From positions 1 through 64,000 of the forward strand of contig MEPB01000094.1 of NCBI GenBank assembly GCA_001769385.1: a stretch of DNA of 64,000 nucleotides. Direction: 5' to 3'. The DNA is from Bacteroidetes bacterium RIFCSPLOWO2_12_FULL_35_15 (GTDB taxonomy: Bacteria; Bacteroidota; Bacteroidia; 2-12-FULL-35-15). The position numbers were made by a program, and so were the translations under genes. Shown one piece after another: positions 36,618 through 45,605 of the stretch; within the stretch, counting starts at the first letter, position 1; each line of letters begins with the position of its first letter. The notes beneath the pieces are model-generated. The model was not told the origin of the DNA and made no database searches. It saw only the letters and a list, made by a program, of their open reading frames with translations.

Positions 36618-37406
36618 ATGAACTATATAAAAAACAGTGTTTTATTTCTTTTTTGTTTATTTGCGTTAAGCTCGTTTGCACAAAACGACAGCATCAATAA
36701 AAAAGATGCAGCCGGTAAAAAACAAGGTCATTGGATAAAACTGGATGACAATCAAAAGAAAATGTATGATGGTCATTTTATCGATGATATCCCTGTTGGG
36801 AAATTCATCTATTATTATGATACCGGAATCCCCTGGTCAGAAACTGTTTTTTCAAAAAACGGGACAGTAGCCTATACCAAAATGTTTGATGCAGGTGGAA
36901 AGTTGAAAGGTGAAGGGAAATATGTGGATCAGAAAAAGGATAGCATATGGAGATTTTATAATGAGGAAGGGAAATTGCTGTCAGATGAAATATATGTGAA
37001 TGGCTTAAAAAATGGTAGTTGTAAAGTATATTATGCCAGTGGTCAGATCTCAGAAGAAAAAATATGGAAAAATGGTGTGCTTAATGGCCCCTGTAAAAAG
37101 TTTTTTGAATCAGGACAAACAAAATATATTGGTGAATACGTCAATAATAAAGTAGAAGGAAAGGCTGTATTTTACTATCCAACCGGAAAAGTGAATGCAG
37201 AAGGAGTATATAAAAATGACCTGAAAAATGGTGATTGGAAATATTATAAAGAGGATGGGAAATTAGAGAGAACCGACCCTTATATAGATGGAAGGTTTGT
37301 TGGTAAAAAGGATGTAATTTCAAAAGAGCAAGCAGAAAAAGAGAAAAAGCAATTCGAAAATTTCGAAATTAAAGATCCATACCAGGAAGGCTACACTCCC
37401 CATTAA
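36618..37406 (+). CDS. YwqK/MORN-repeat exported protein
   Basis: ATG 36618 is preferred to the TTG six bases before it. The 262-residue protein has a signal peptide (ending SFAQN) and about eight MORN-like repeats, recognisable as GHWIKLDDNQKKMYDG, GKLKGEGKYV, NGLKNGSCKVYYASGQ and GKVNAEGVYKNDLKNGDWKYY. It belongs to the YwqK family, in which toxin-antitoxin naming is historical. The repeats probably bind another periplasmic or surface partner. It overlaps the start of mnmA by one base (TAATG), suggesting translational coupling. Confidence 0.88.
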   Translation: MNYIKNSVLFLFCLFALSSFAQNDSINKKDAAGKKQGHWIKLDDNQKKMYDGHFIDDIPVGKFIYYYDTGIPWSETVFSKNGTVAYTKMFDAGGKLKGEGKYVDQKKDSIWRFYNEEGKLLSDEIYVNGLKNGSCKVYYASGQISEEKIWKNGVLNGPCKKFFESGQTKYIGEYVNNKVEGKAVFYYPTGKVNAEGVYKNDLKNGDWKYYKEDGKLERTDPYIDGRFVGKKDVISKEQAEKEKKQFENFEIKDPYQEGYTPH

Positions 37407-38512
37407 TGAGTAAAAAAGGTAAAGTTTTATTGGCAATGAGTGGTGGGATAGATAGTTCCATTGCTGCATTATTACTGCATGAACAAGGTTATGAAGTAGT
37501 TGGGATCACCATGAAAACATGGGATTATGCTTCATCAGGCGGCTCCACAAAGGAAACAGGTTGCTGTAGTTTGGATTCTATTAACGATGCCCGAATGTTA
37601 GCCGTGAACCTGGGTTTTCCGCATTTTATACTGGATATCAGAAATGAATTTGGTAATTATATCATCGATAATTTTGTAGATGAATATTTAGCCGGCCGTA
37701 CACCAAATCCTTGTGTTTTGTGTAATACGCATATTAAATGGGAGGCGCTTTTAAAGCGTGCTGATATGCTGGATTGCGAATTTATTGCAACAGGTCATTA
37801 TGCACGTATCCGTGAAGAAAACAACAGGTATGTGATTTCAAAAGGTTTGGATCAAACAAAAGATCAATCGTATGTTTTGTGGGGCCTGACGCAGGAAAGT
37901 TTAAAACGTACTATTTTTCCTTTACAAAACTTTCGCAAATCAGAAATTAAACAAATGGCCATTGATAATGGATATGTTGATCTGGCAACAAAAAGCGAGA
38001 GCTACGAAATATGTTTTGTGCCTGATAATGATTATCGCGGATTTTTAAAACGCAAAGTAGAGGGTTTGGAAGAACGTGTAGCAGGAGGCAATTTTGTGGA
38101 TCGTACAGGAAAGATCCTTGGGAAACACAAAGGTTATCCTTTTTATACTATTGGTCAGCGAAAAGGATTAGTAATAGCTATTGGCGAACCTCTTCATGTA
38201 CTGGAAATTATCCCGGAAACAAATACGGTGGTTCTCGGAAGCAAAGAAGAACTGGAACTGCAACAAATGACTGTTGGCAAATACAATCTCATCAAATATG
38301 CATCCTTACCGGATAATTTTGAAACACTTACAAAAATTCGTTACAAAGATCCGGGAACAATGTCAAATGTTTCTTATAAAGAGGATAAATTGAATGTATT
38401 ATTTCATAGTACTGTTTCTGCCATTGCACCCGGACAATCAGCTGTTTTTTACGAAGGTGATGATCTGGTTGGTGGCGGAATAATCGAACGACAGTTTCCT
38501 GTTATAAGTTAG
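37406..38512 (+). CDS. mnmA: tRNA 2-thiouridylase MnmA
   Basis: The 368-residue enzyme has the PP-loop SGGIDSS (about 11-17) and the ATP-binding region KTWDYASSGG. The first catalytic Cys is in TPNPCVLCN (about 100) and the second in SYEICFVPDNDY (about 205), with the beta-barrel C-terminal part ending in ERQFPVIS. It transfers sulfur to U34 of tRNA Lys, Glu and Gln. Length and motifs are normal. It overlaps the preceding MORN gene by one base. Confidence 0.96.
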   Translation: MSKKGKVLLAMSGGIDSSIAALLLHEQGYEVVGITMKTWDYASSGGSTKETGCCSLDSINDARMLAVNLGFPHFILDIRNEFGNYIIDNFVDEYLAGRTPNPCVLCNTHIKWEALLKRADMLDCEFIATGHYARIREENNRYVISKGLDQTKDQSYVLWGLTQESLKRTIFPLQNFRKSEIKQMAIDNGYVDLATKSESYEICFVPDNDYRGFLKRKVEGLEERVAGGNFVDRTGKILGKHKGYPFYTIGQRKGLVIAIGEPLHVLEIIPETNTVVLGSKEELELQQMTVGKYNLIKYASLPDNFETLTKIRYKDPGTMSNVSYKEDKLNVLFHSTVSAIAPGQSAVFYEGDDLVGGGIIERQFPVIS

Positions 38513-38533
38513 AATTTTAAATAAGACTCGCGG

Positions 38534-38588
38534 TCATTCTTAAATGATTCAGAATCTGCGCACAGATTGCTGAATCATTTAAGAGTGA
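38534..38588. repeat. Long near-perfect hairpin after mnmA
   Basis: TCATTCTTAAATGATTCAG (38534-38552) with CTGAATCATTTAAGAGTGA (38570-38588) continues inward with AATCTG/CAGATT and a CGCA loop. It gives a stem of about 25 bp with one bulge and one mismatch. No T-run follows, so it is not a classical terminator, although it may stop or stabilise the mnmA transcript. Confidence 0.85.
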
Positions 38589-38678
38589 CTTTCCGTAACT
38601 CCCACATTCAAATCATACGGTGTATTTCCTTCAGAATTTTCTTTACAAAACAAAATTCCTTAACTTAGCAGTAGATTA

Positions 38679-38825
38679 TACCAATTCTAAATATATTATA
38701 GTCCGAAATTTAGCCCAACACACTTCTCGACTCCGCTCGAAATGACAGCGCTGTGGTCATTTCGAGCGGAGTCGAGAAACGAGCGAGGCAATTTAAATTA
38801 GACTAGTTTATATTGATAAATGGTA
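38679..38825. mobile_element. TACCA-ended gene-free element with TTA duplication
   Basis: The 25-bp ends (TACCAATTCTAAATATA outward left, and the reverse complement of the right end TACCATTTATCAATATA) match at about 19 of 25 positions. They are flanked by TTA at 38676-38678 and 38826-38828. Inside lies a perfect 22-bp inverted repeat (38725-38746 with 38756-38777) of the gtcatttcga family. The size of 147 bp and absence of genes fit a MITE. Confidence 0.7.
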
Positions 38826-38873
38826 TTAAATGCTGTTTGGAATTTCCTAAGTAATTTAAATTTTCAACCGGGT

Positions 38874-38942
38874 GTCAATTTCGACCATTTGGAAGAAATC
38901 TTTTTAAAAAGAAAACAAGATTTCTCCTTGCATCGAAATGAC
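38874..38942. repeat. Single gtcatttcga-type palindrome
   Basis: The arms gtcaatttcgacc and tcgaaatgac enclose the inner pair agaaatctttt/aagatttct. It is one diverged unit of the family amplified at 21417 and 45182. It lies 42 bases before the next gene and could act in the leader of that transcript. Confidence 0.7.
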
Positions 38943-38984
38943 TTGAAAAAACAGTTAAAATATAATTTAGATATCGCATAAGCA

Positions 38985-39731
38985 ATGAAGCGAATTGTAT
39001 CACTTCTCTTAATTTTTACCAGTATTGGTTTTGGACTTTTTTCTTGTAAGAAGGATAAATCGACAGTACCAGATATGGGCTATAATTATTTCCCTGATCA
39101 AGTAGGAAAATATGTGGTGTATGATGTTGATTCATTTTATTATGATAATAATTTTTCTCCTGTGAAAATTGATTCCTTTAAATTTCAGGTAAAAGAAAAA
39201 ATTGAATCTATTTATTCTGACAATCAGAATCGTCCAACCATTCGTTTAGAAAGATATAGGAAATATTATAATTCATCAACTCCGTATAGCACTTTACCAT
39301 GGATGCTGACAGATATTTGGGCGGAAAACAAAACAGCAACAACGGTAGAAAAGGTAGAAGAAAATGATAGATATATTCGATTGATCTTTCCAACAAAAGC
39401 GAGTCAGTTTTGGAATGCAAACATTCAAAATACTTATGAAGAAAGAATGTTCAATTATCTGTTTCTTGATCAGTCAAGAACAATTGGTTCCATTCAGTTC
39501 GATTCGGTTTTGCAAACTGTTTATGATGCCGGAGCTATTTTAACCAAAAGAGAATATCGCACCGAAAAATATGCCCGGAATGTTGGTATGATCTACCGTC
39601 AGATAATTGATGTAGAATCACAGCCGGGTACTAATCCTCCTCCAAATTTCTTTCAAATACCTATTATGCAAAGGGTAACATCCGGTTATCAATATACAAT
39701 GACGGTAAATTCGTTCGGTATCGAACCCTAA
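38985..39731 (+). CDS. Hypothetical lipoprotein
   Basis: The 248-residue protein begins with a lipoprotein signal (GFGLFSCKKDKS, Cys about 21). The body starts DMGYNYFPDQVGKYVVYDVDSFYYDN and contains an alternating strand pattern to the end, as in other single-domain Bacteroidota lipoproteins. No known catalytic motif was found. The subtilisin gene begins eight bases after its stop, so the two are likely one operon and the products may meet at the cell surface. Confidence 0.7.
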   Translation: MKRIVSLLLIFTSIGFGLFSCKKDKSTVPDMGYNYFPDQVGKYVVYDVDSFYYDNNFSPVKIDSFKFQVKEKIESIYSDNQNRPTIRLERYRKYYNSSTPYSTLPWMLTDIWAENKTATTVEKVEENDRYIRLIFPTKASQFWNANIQNTYEERMFNYLFLDQSRTIGSIQFDSVLQTVYDAGAILTKREYRTEKYARNVGMIYRQIIDVESQPGTNPPPNFFQIPIMQRVTSGYQYTMTVNSFGIEP

Positions 39732-39739
39732 TTATTATT

Positions 39740-41407
39740 ATGAAAAAACAGCTCTCTCTCTTTTTATTTTTAGTTACATTTCAATTTGCTTTTTCTCAAA
39801 CAAAAACGAATTATTGGATCTTGTTCAAGGACAAAGATGCAAGTCCTTTTACGTTGACAAAACCTTCCGACTATTTATCCGCAAAAGCAATTGAACGTAG
39901 AACAAAACAAAACATACCTGTTTCATTTACCGATCTGCCTGTTAATCCGAATTATATAAATACCTTAAAATCATTTGGTGTAAGTATTATCAATCAATCA
40001 AAATGGTTTAATGCAATTTTAGTTTCTACAAACGATGAAAATAAAATAGATGCAATTAGATCATTAGCATTTGTAAAGCAAGTAAGATCAATTACGATTT
40101 CTCAACAATCAAAAGTCAGTTCTAAATTTGAACTGGAAAATAATTCAGCTATTGTTCCAAATGAGAAAAGTGTTTCAACAACAACTTCAACAACTTTAAA
40201 TTATGGATTATCATTTAAGCAAGCCAATCAGATAGGCGTTGATTGTTTACATGATCTGGGTTTTCAGGGGCAAGGAATGACAATAGCAGTGCTTGATGCG
40301 GGTTATTACAATACAAATATTTTACCTGTTTTCGATAGTTTGAATATACAAAATCAAATTTTAGGTTGTCGTGATTTTGTTATTGGAGATACCTTAGTTT
40401 ATGAAGATTTTCCACATGGAATGAATGTGCTTTCATGCATGGGTGGCAATCTGCCGGGCCGATTGGTTGGCACTTCACCAAAAGCAAAGTTTTGGTTGCT
40501 GCGCACAGAAGATGCGGCAAGCGAAAGTATTCAGGAGGAGATCAATTGGCTGGTAGGAGCAGAGTTTGCTGATAGTGTAGGTGCTGATCTTATTACATCT
40601 TCATTAGGATATAATTTATTCGACAATGCTGCAGATAATCATACCTATGCGGATATGGATGGAAATACGACCATTGTTACAAAAGCAGCTGACTGGGCTG
40701 TTAGTAAAGGAATGTTTGTTGTTATTGCTGCCGGAAACGCAGGTGGCTCCGCATGGTCTAAAATAACAGCACCCGGGGATGCGGATAGTGTGTTAACTAT
40801 CGGTGCCGTGGATTCACTTGGTTTTATTGGGTCTTTCAGTTCCCGTGGTCCTACATCTGATTTCAGAATAAAACCAAATACCGTTGCACGCGGTGTTGAT
40901 GCAATTGTTGCTTCTCAAAATGGCGATGTATGGGGGCAAAATGGTACCTCTTTTGCAACACCCATTACAGCAGGAGCGGTAGCATGTTTATGGCAGGCAA
41001 ATCCTGCAAAAACAAATATGGAAATTCTAAATGCCATACAGCAAAGTGCCAGTCAGTATTTTATACCTGATACAATAAAAGGTTTTGGTATTCCTGATTT
41101 TTGTGCCGCCAATCAGCTGCTTGCCGGTATTGATGAAAATATGTTGAATAATGAAAATTTAATAGTGTATCCTAATCCTTTCAGTTCAACATTTGAAATT
41201 TCGTTTTATTCAGATAAAAAACAAATCGTAGAAATTGAATTGCTTGATATTTCCGGCAGAACATTAATTTCTCAAACAAAGCTTCTCAATGGAAGCAGCA
41301 CTAATCAGATCAGCATTTCTGAAATAAAGGATCTGTCAAATGGTATTTACATAGTACACTTAAAAACACCGGAGAGAAGGTATTTTAAAAAAATAATAAA
41401 GAACTAG
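39740..41407 (+). CDS. Subtilisin-like S8 serine protease with T9SS sorting domain
   Basis: The 555-residue protease has a signal peptide (ending FAFSQ) and an inhibitory I9-like propeptide region (about 20-135). The catalytic domain has Asp in IAVLDAGYYN (about 183), His in FPHGMNVLSC (about 232), the oxyanion Asn in VIAAGNAGG and Ser in NGTSFATP (about 410). A T9SS tail (IVYPNPFSSTFEI, LDISGRTLIS, LSNGIYIVHLK) completes it. All catalytic residues are present. It is a secreted protease, likely for nutrition or surface-protein processing. Confidence 0.93.
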   Translation: MKKQLSLFLFLVTFQFAFSQTKTNYWILFKDKDASPFTLTKPSDYLSAKAIERRTKQNIPVSFTDLPVNPNYINTLKSFGVSIINQSKWFNAILVSTNDENKIDAIRSLAFVKQVRSITISQQSKVSSKFELENNSAIVPNEKSVSTTTSTTLNYGLSFKQANQIGVDCLHDLGFQGQGMTIAVLDAGYYNTNILPVFDSLNIQNQILGCRDFVIGDTLVYEDFPHGMNVLSCMGGNLPGRLVGTSPKAKFWLLRTEDAASESIQEEINWLVGAEFADSVGADLITSSLGYNLFDNAADNHTYADMDGNTTIVTKAADWAVSKGMFVVIAAGNAGGSAWSKITAPGDADSVLTIGAVDSLGFIGSFSSRGPTSDFRIKPNTVARGVDAIVASQNGDVWGQNGTSFATPITAGAVACLWQANPAKTNMEILNAIQQSASQYFIPDTIKGFGIPDFCAANQLLAGIDENMLNNENLIVYPNPFSSTFEISFYSDKKQIVEIELLDISGRTLISQTKLLNGSSTNQISISEIKDLSNGIYIVHLKTPERRYFKKIIKN

Positions 41408-41648
41408 TGTTAAGTTAAAAGTAACATGACGTTTATTCAGATATTTGCAAAGCATTAAAACATTTTGCAAATGAGTGGCCCCTCTATTGTCCCCGGGTAA
41501 ATTCGGTTGAAAGAACTGACCAAAAGTAAAACCAGCAATAATCCAAACCAATATTTTAAAAATTTAAAATGGGGGAAATGGCAGGTTTTAAATTTTAAAT
41601 ATCTTAATGGAAATAGCCAACTTTTTTTGGTTTTGATATATTAATTAT

Positions 41649-42809
41649 TCATATTTTTAGCTTGCTAATTGTCTTCCAATTTTGCATTCTTATTTTATCT
41701 TTTCTTGTAAATTCTTGTTCGCCATCATAAAGGAGTAATCCACCTACGTTACCACTAAAGTTATTCCATTGCTGCATTGGTTTCAAATGACTTTCTTGAA
41801 AAGTTTGAGAGGCTTTTATTTGTATCGGAAATAGGGTACTTCCATTATCCAACAAAATATCAATTTCAACACCTTTATTATCACGCCAGAAAAAAATATT
41901 TGTATAAGACCCTGAATTATATTTTAGTTTTAAAAGTTCCGTTACCACATAGTTTTCAAACAACGCTCCTCTGAAATGAGAATTAGCAACTTCTTTTTCC
42001 TGTCTGATTCCAAGCAGCGAACATGCAAGTCCAGTATCAATAAAGTATAACTTAGGAGTTTTAACCACACGTTTATTAAAATTTTTTTGATGTGGAGGAA
42101 TTAAATAAATTATATAGCTGCTTTGTAATATGCTTAACCATGAATTTACCGTTTTAACATCAATACCGCACTCATTACTTAATGCTGATACCGAAAGTTG
42201 CTGCCCAATTCTTCCGGCACAAAGTTGAATGAATCGGGTAAACAAAAGTGTATTGTCGATATTACGAAGTTGTTTTACGTCCCGCTCTATATAAGTACGG
42301 ATGTAAGCTGGATACCAGATGCCAGGTTTTCTATGTTTATCATATAATTCAGGATAACAACCAGTAAGAATAAGTTCGTTGGTGCTTAACTTAGTTTGCT
42401 CGAAAGTATTAATTTCGTTGAAACTCAGAGGTAATAAATCAACATACCCTATCCGGCCTGCTAATGACTGCGTAACAGATTGCTGTAAAAGAAAATTATT
42501 GCTTCCTGTAAGAATAAACAGTCCTTCTTTTTTTGTCTCATCAAGTATTTGCTGTAAATAACTGAATAGTGCAGGGACACGTTGTGCTTCGTCAATAATT
42601 GCACCATTGCGAAACCTGCTTAAAAAAGCTCTTGGATCAGTATTAGCCTGAAGTTGTTCATCCGGGTTTTCAAGCGAAACATAAGGCTTGTTAGGGAATA
42701 CCTTTCTCACAAGAGTTGTTTTACCACTCTGTCTTGGTCCCACAACAGCTAATGCTCTGAACTGACGACTATATTTCTTGAGAAGTTTTTCGGCTGTTCG
42801 GTTTATCAT
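41649..42809 (-). CDS. AAA ATPase with DUF4143 domain
   Basis: The 386-residue protein has Walker A GPRQSGKTT (about 24-32), Walker B-like GAIIDEAQRV (about 69-78), a sensor segment FILTGSNNFLL, and the C-terminal DUF4143 domain. The latter includes YFIDTGLACSLLG and FWRDNKGVEIDILL, the latter a restriction-nuclease-like E/D-x-D pattern. Members are common, often mobile, single genes proposed to act in stress or defence, and none has a firm function. It has no partner gene here. The flanking gaps (41408-41648 and 42810 on) show no gene. Confidence 0.88.
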   Translation of the reverse strand: MINRTAEKLLKKYSRQFRALAVVGPRQSGKTTLVRKVFPNKPYVSLENPDEQLQANTDPRAFLSRFRNGAIIDEAQRVPALFSYLQQILDETKKEGLFILTGSNNFLLQQSVTQSLAGRIGYVDLLPLSFNEINTFEQTKLSTNELILTGCYPELYDKHRKPGIWYPAYIRTYIERDVKQLRNIDNTLLFTRFIQLCAGRIGQQLSVSALSNECGIDVKTVNSWLSILQSSYIIYLIPPHQKNFNKRVVKTPKLYFIDTGLACSLLGIRQEKEVANSHFRGALFENYVVTELLKLKYNSGSYTNIFFWRDNKGVEIDILLDNGSTLFPIQIKASQTFQESHLKPMQQWNNFSGNVGGLLLYDGEQEFTRKDKIRMQNWKTISKLKI

Positions 42810-43321
42810 ATCATTTCATTTTGTACAAATATAGGTATTAATTACCATAATTGTACTTTTGTGTTGGAATCTTCAGCTTACAATTGCTAATCACGGTGGG
42901 GTCGGAGGGATCCGAATTCTATTAAAAATAGATTTTTCACCTAGTCATTCATTTTATGCTTTTTCTGAATGAAAAACTTCACTGTATCGTAGGAGTTGGT
43001 CTTGTGAATAAAGATTTAACTTTTCTTCAATGCCAGCAAATTTCCATATTTACCGTTAGTTGATATTGCATCTAAATTTCTATCATTATCATAACCTATT
43101 GCAGAATTATGATTAAACACATTTTAATTTTTTCAAATGGAAATATAAACCAATATTTTTTTTGAAATTAATTCCATTTGAATATTTCATTCTCAATGAC
43201 GTATTTTGAAAGTTTTCAACACCTTGATAATATTGAGAGATATCGAATACTTCTTCTACAACCCTCTACTGTCAAGCATTTTTAAATTCCATCCAGCGGC
43301 ACGTCCAGGAGTAAAAAAGAA
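42810..43321. other. Intergenic stretch, nothing recognised
   Basis: About 510 bases of mixed-composition sequence contain no plausible coding frame and no close copy of the repeat families seen elsewhere. A GC-richer patch near 42890-42915 (cggtggggtcggagggatcc) is the only local anomaly. The tRNA-Asp terminator begins at its right end. Confidence 0.5.
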
Positions 43322-43352
43322 AAACCCTCAAGTGCTTGACACTTAAGGGTTT
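43311..43352 (-). terminator. Rho-independent terminator of the tRNA-Asp transcript
   Basis: On the minus strand AAACCCTTAAGTG and CACTTGAGGGTTT (43322-43352, one mismatch) form a stem with a 5-base loop, followed by TTTTTCTTTTTT. It lies 15 bases beyond the 3' end of the tRNA. Confidence 0.9.
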
Positions 43353-43367
43353 AACGTTTATTTTGAG

Positions 43368-43441
43368 CGGTCTGGACGGGACTCGAACCCGCGACCTCCT
43401 GCGTGACAGGCAGGCATTCTAACCAGCTGAACTACCAAACC
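43368..43441 (-). tRNA. tRNA-Asp (anticodon GTC)
   Basis: This 74-base gene folds as a cloverleaf. Acceptor GGTTTGG pairs with CCAGACC (one G-U), the D arm includes GTTCAGCTGGTTAGAAT, anticodon stem CCTGC/GCAGG encloses loop CTGTCAC, and the T arm is CGGGTTCGAGTCCCG. The discriminator is G73, the identity base for Asp. The CCA end is not encoded. Confidence 0.97.
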
Positions 43442-43649
43442 TCAAAATAGTACAATTCTAAACGATATTCCTCAGAATTGGACTGCAAAAATAGCTTTAT
43501 TTTCCAATCCAACAAAAAAATAAATCAAAAAAACTTTTATTCCCTTTTCAGCCTTGGAAATCAATCCTTTATTGATTCCTTTTAATTACTTCCACATTCC
43601 TATATAAGAATATTGCTGTATTTTTGCAGAAATTATATACACAAATAAA

Positions 43650-44387
43650 ATGGTATCACTTTCTATCTTTTTCGCATTTTCCCTTATCGGGATCATTATT
43701 GGAGGATTAGCTACTCTGGTAACATTAATATTTACAATACTTGCATTAGTAGCAGGGAAAAACGAAAATGCTGCCTATTGGGCAATTGGTTTTGCCATTT
43801 CTATTTCAGTAGTTATTTTTTCGGTAGTTCAAATGGCTGAGCGTGTAAGTAATAAAGTTAAATCTGGCGTGGAGTGGTTGAAAGAACACGAAAATACTAG
43901 TTTTACCACGGAAGATGATCAGTTAGATTATTCAAGATCGGAACGTGATAATTTAATGGATACCCTTAAATTATTTGTTGATAACAGATATAAGAATGTT
44001 ATTCCTTTTTCCTTTTATCAAGATAAGGGTCTGGATTCTGATACACTGCCTTTTATTTATCCGTATGCATTTGAATACAAAGACTATAATTTTAATTTGG
44101 TGAATGTGCTTCAAAAGAATTCTATACCCATGGTTGGCCATATCTCCCAATTGGCATACGATAACCAGTATCTGTTGTTGAAAGTAGATAAAACAAATAT
44201 GGAATTAAAAAATAATGAACCGGAAATTTCCTATTTTCTGATTGATCTGAAAAGCGGCAAACAAACTCAATTCTTAAATTCAAAAAAATTAATAGAAGAG
44301 GCTTCCGCAATGGGATATAAAGGAAATACCGAAATGATGTATATTTCAGATCTTTACCAGGCTTGGTTTGCAACTAATTATGATTAA
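43650..44387 (+). CDS. Hypothetical membrane protein
   Basis: The 245-residue protein opens with two membrane helices (about 3-38 and 42-62: FAFSLIGIIIGGLATLVTLI, then AYWAIGFAISISVVIF). A soluble region of about 180 residues contains SRSERDNLMDTLKLFVDN, SFYQDKGLDSDTLPFIYPY and a final FLIDLKSGKQTQFL segment. No family is recognised. A TATTTTTG promoter element (43619-43626) precedes it. Its stop overlaps the next gene's start by eight bases, so the two are translationally linked. Confidence 0.7.
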   Translation: MVSLSIFFAFSLIGIIIGGLATLVTLIFTILALVAGKNENAAYWAIGFAISISVVIFSVVQMAERVSNKVKSGVEWLKEHENTSFTTEDDQLDYSRSERDNLMDTLKLFVDNRYKNVIPFSFYQDKGLDSDTLPFIYPYAFEYKDYNFNLVNVLQKNSIPMVGHISQLAYDNQYLLLKVDKTNMELKNNEPEISYFLIDLKSGKQTQFLNSKKLIEEASAMGYKGNTEMMYISDLYQAWFATNYD

Positions 44388-45171
44388 AAAGATTTTTACT
44401 ACTGCCTATTCTTCTGCTGAAAGCGAAATTAAAGCATCCTCCAAACCCGACTACAAAGTAATACTTATTTGTATCACTGTTGCTTTTTCTCTAACGATGA
44501 TCAAGTATTTGGGCGATTTTAAATTCATGCTTTCTTTTCTTCATAATGCCGGATTCACAGGCTTGTCAGACTCTTTTGAGGATCTCTGTACCATCAATAA
44601 AAATGCGGAACTCTACCGGTTGCTCTATTGGGTTTCAACTGTAATTTTTTTCTATTTAATTCCTCCGGTCATCTTGATAAAATTTGTTTTCAAAGAAAAA
44701 TTTTCATCCTATGGTTTAAATCTCAAAGGTGCTTTCGCGGATTATAAAATTTACCTGTTGATGCTGTGTGTGATGATCCCTTTAGTGTTGTTTTTCTCTC
44801 GTACCGAAAGTTTCCAGGCTCGTTATCCATTTTATAACATCGCTAAAGGCGAATCGTTTTACCCCAATTTAGTGATCTGGGAACTGTTTTATTTCATTCA
44901 GTTTTTTGCACTCGAATTTTTCTTTCGCGGATTTATGTTGCATGGTACCAAACAACGTTTTGGATATTATTCTGTTTTTGTCATGACCATTCCGTATTGC
45001 ATGATACATTTCGGAAAACCGCTACCGGAAACTATTGCAGCGATCATTGCAGGAATTGTATTAGGCACTTTAAGTTTAAAAAGCAGGAGTATCTGGCTCG
45101 GAGTTGCTATTCATTACAGTGTGGCCATTACTATGGATCTGTGTTCGATGTGGCAGAAAGGGGTATTATAA
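44380..45171 (+). CDS. CPBP-family intramembrane metalloprotease
   Basis: Read from ATG 44380, inside the end of the preceding gene; a TTG at 44368 also exists. The 263-residue protein has six or more membrane helices and the CPBP/Abi motifs: FALEFFFRGFM (motif 1), MIHFGKPLPE (motif 2) and a late AIHYSVA (motif 3). The first Glu of the usual EExxxR is Leu here, while the second Glu, Arg and both His are kept. Relatives are Rce1-like proteases or bacteriocin-immunity proteins, and the partner gene upstream suggests a two-component membrane unit. Confidence 0.87.
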   Translation: MIKKIFTTAYSSAESEIKASSKPDYKVILICITVAFSLTMIKYLGDFKFMLSFLHNAGFTGLSDSFEDLCTINKNAELYRLLYWVSTVIFFYLIPPVILIKFVFKEKFSSYGLNLKGAFADYKIYLLMLCVMIPLVLFFSRTESFQARYPFYNIAKGESFYPNLVIWELFYFIQFFALEFFFRGFMLHGTKQRFGYYSVFVMTIPYCMIHFGKPLPETIAAIIAGIVLGTLSLKSRSIWLGVAIHYSVAITMDLCSMWQKGVL

Positions 45172-45181
45172 TTAACGACTG

Positions 45182-45589
45182 GCATTTCGAACATAATGGA
45201 AATGGAGAGAGAAATCTGTAAATCGAAGATGAGATTTCTCCCCTTGGTCGAAATGACATTAAACGCTGTCATTTCGAACGGAATGAAATGAAGAGAGAAA
45301 TCTGTTAATCGAAATGAGATTTCTCCCCTTGGTCGAAATTGACATTAACGAAGCCATTTCGAACGCAATGAAATGAAAAAAAATCTGTTAATGGAAGATG
45401 AGATTTCTCCCCTTGGTCGAAATGACATTAACGACAGTCATTTCGAACGGAATGAAACCAAGAGAGAAATCTGTTTATCGAAGAAGAGATTTCTCCTTCC
45501 AGTCGAAATGACAAATTCAAACTGTCATTTCGAACGCAATGAAATGAAGAGAGAAATCTGTTGATGAAAGATGAGATTTCTTCTTGGTT
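45182..45589. repeat. Tandem array, five units of about 86 bp
   Basis: Units start near 45182, 45268, 45353, 45437 and 45524. They read gtcatttcgaacggaatgaa, then gagagaaatctgttaatcga, then gagatttctcccc, and close ggtcgaaatgac. It is the reverse complement of the array at 21417 but more diverged, and is not enclosed by visible terminal inverted repeats. It occupies the whole gap between the CPBP and PBP4 genes. Confidence 0.88.
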
Positions 45590-45605
45590 TTAACTATTAA
45601 CTGTA

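Noticed and set aside
36618-37406. An antitoxin because YwqK proteins are often so labelled
   Set aside because: The protein is an exported MORN-repeat protein with a signal peptide. It is not paired with a toxin, and the real toxin-antitoxin pair is just upstream.
41649-42809. A defence system around the AAA/DUF4143 ATPase
   Set aside because: Its neighbours are a subtilisin, a tRNA and a membrane pair, so there is no second defence gene. Alone it is a common orphan ATPase.
42860-43310. A possible small RNA gene or riboswitch before tRNA-Asp
   Set aside because: No conserved stem architecture could be recognised by eye, and it is on the far side of the tRNA terminator.
45373-45564. A 63-codon frame with repeated SHFERNE motifs
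   Set aside because: It is created by the palindromic array at 45182 and repeats with its period.
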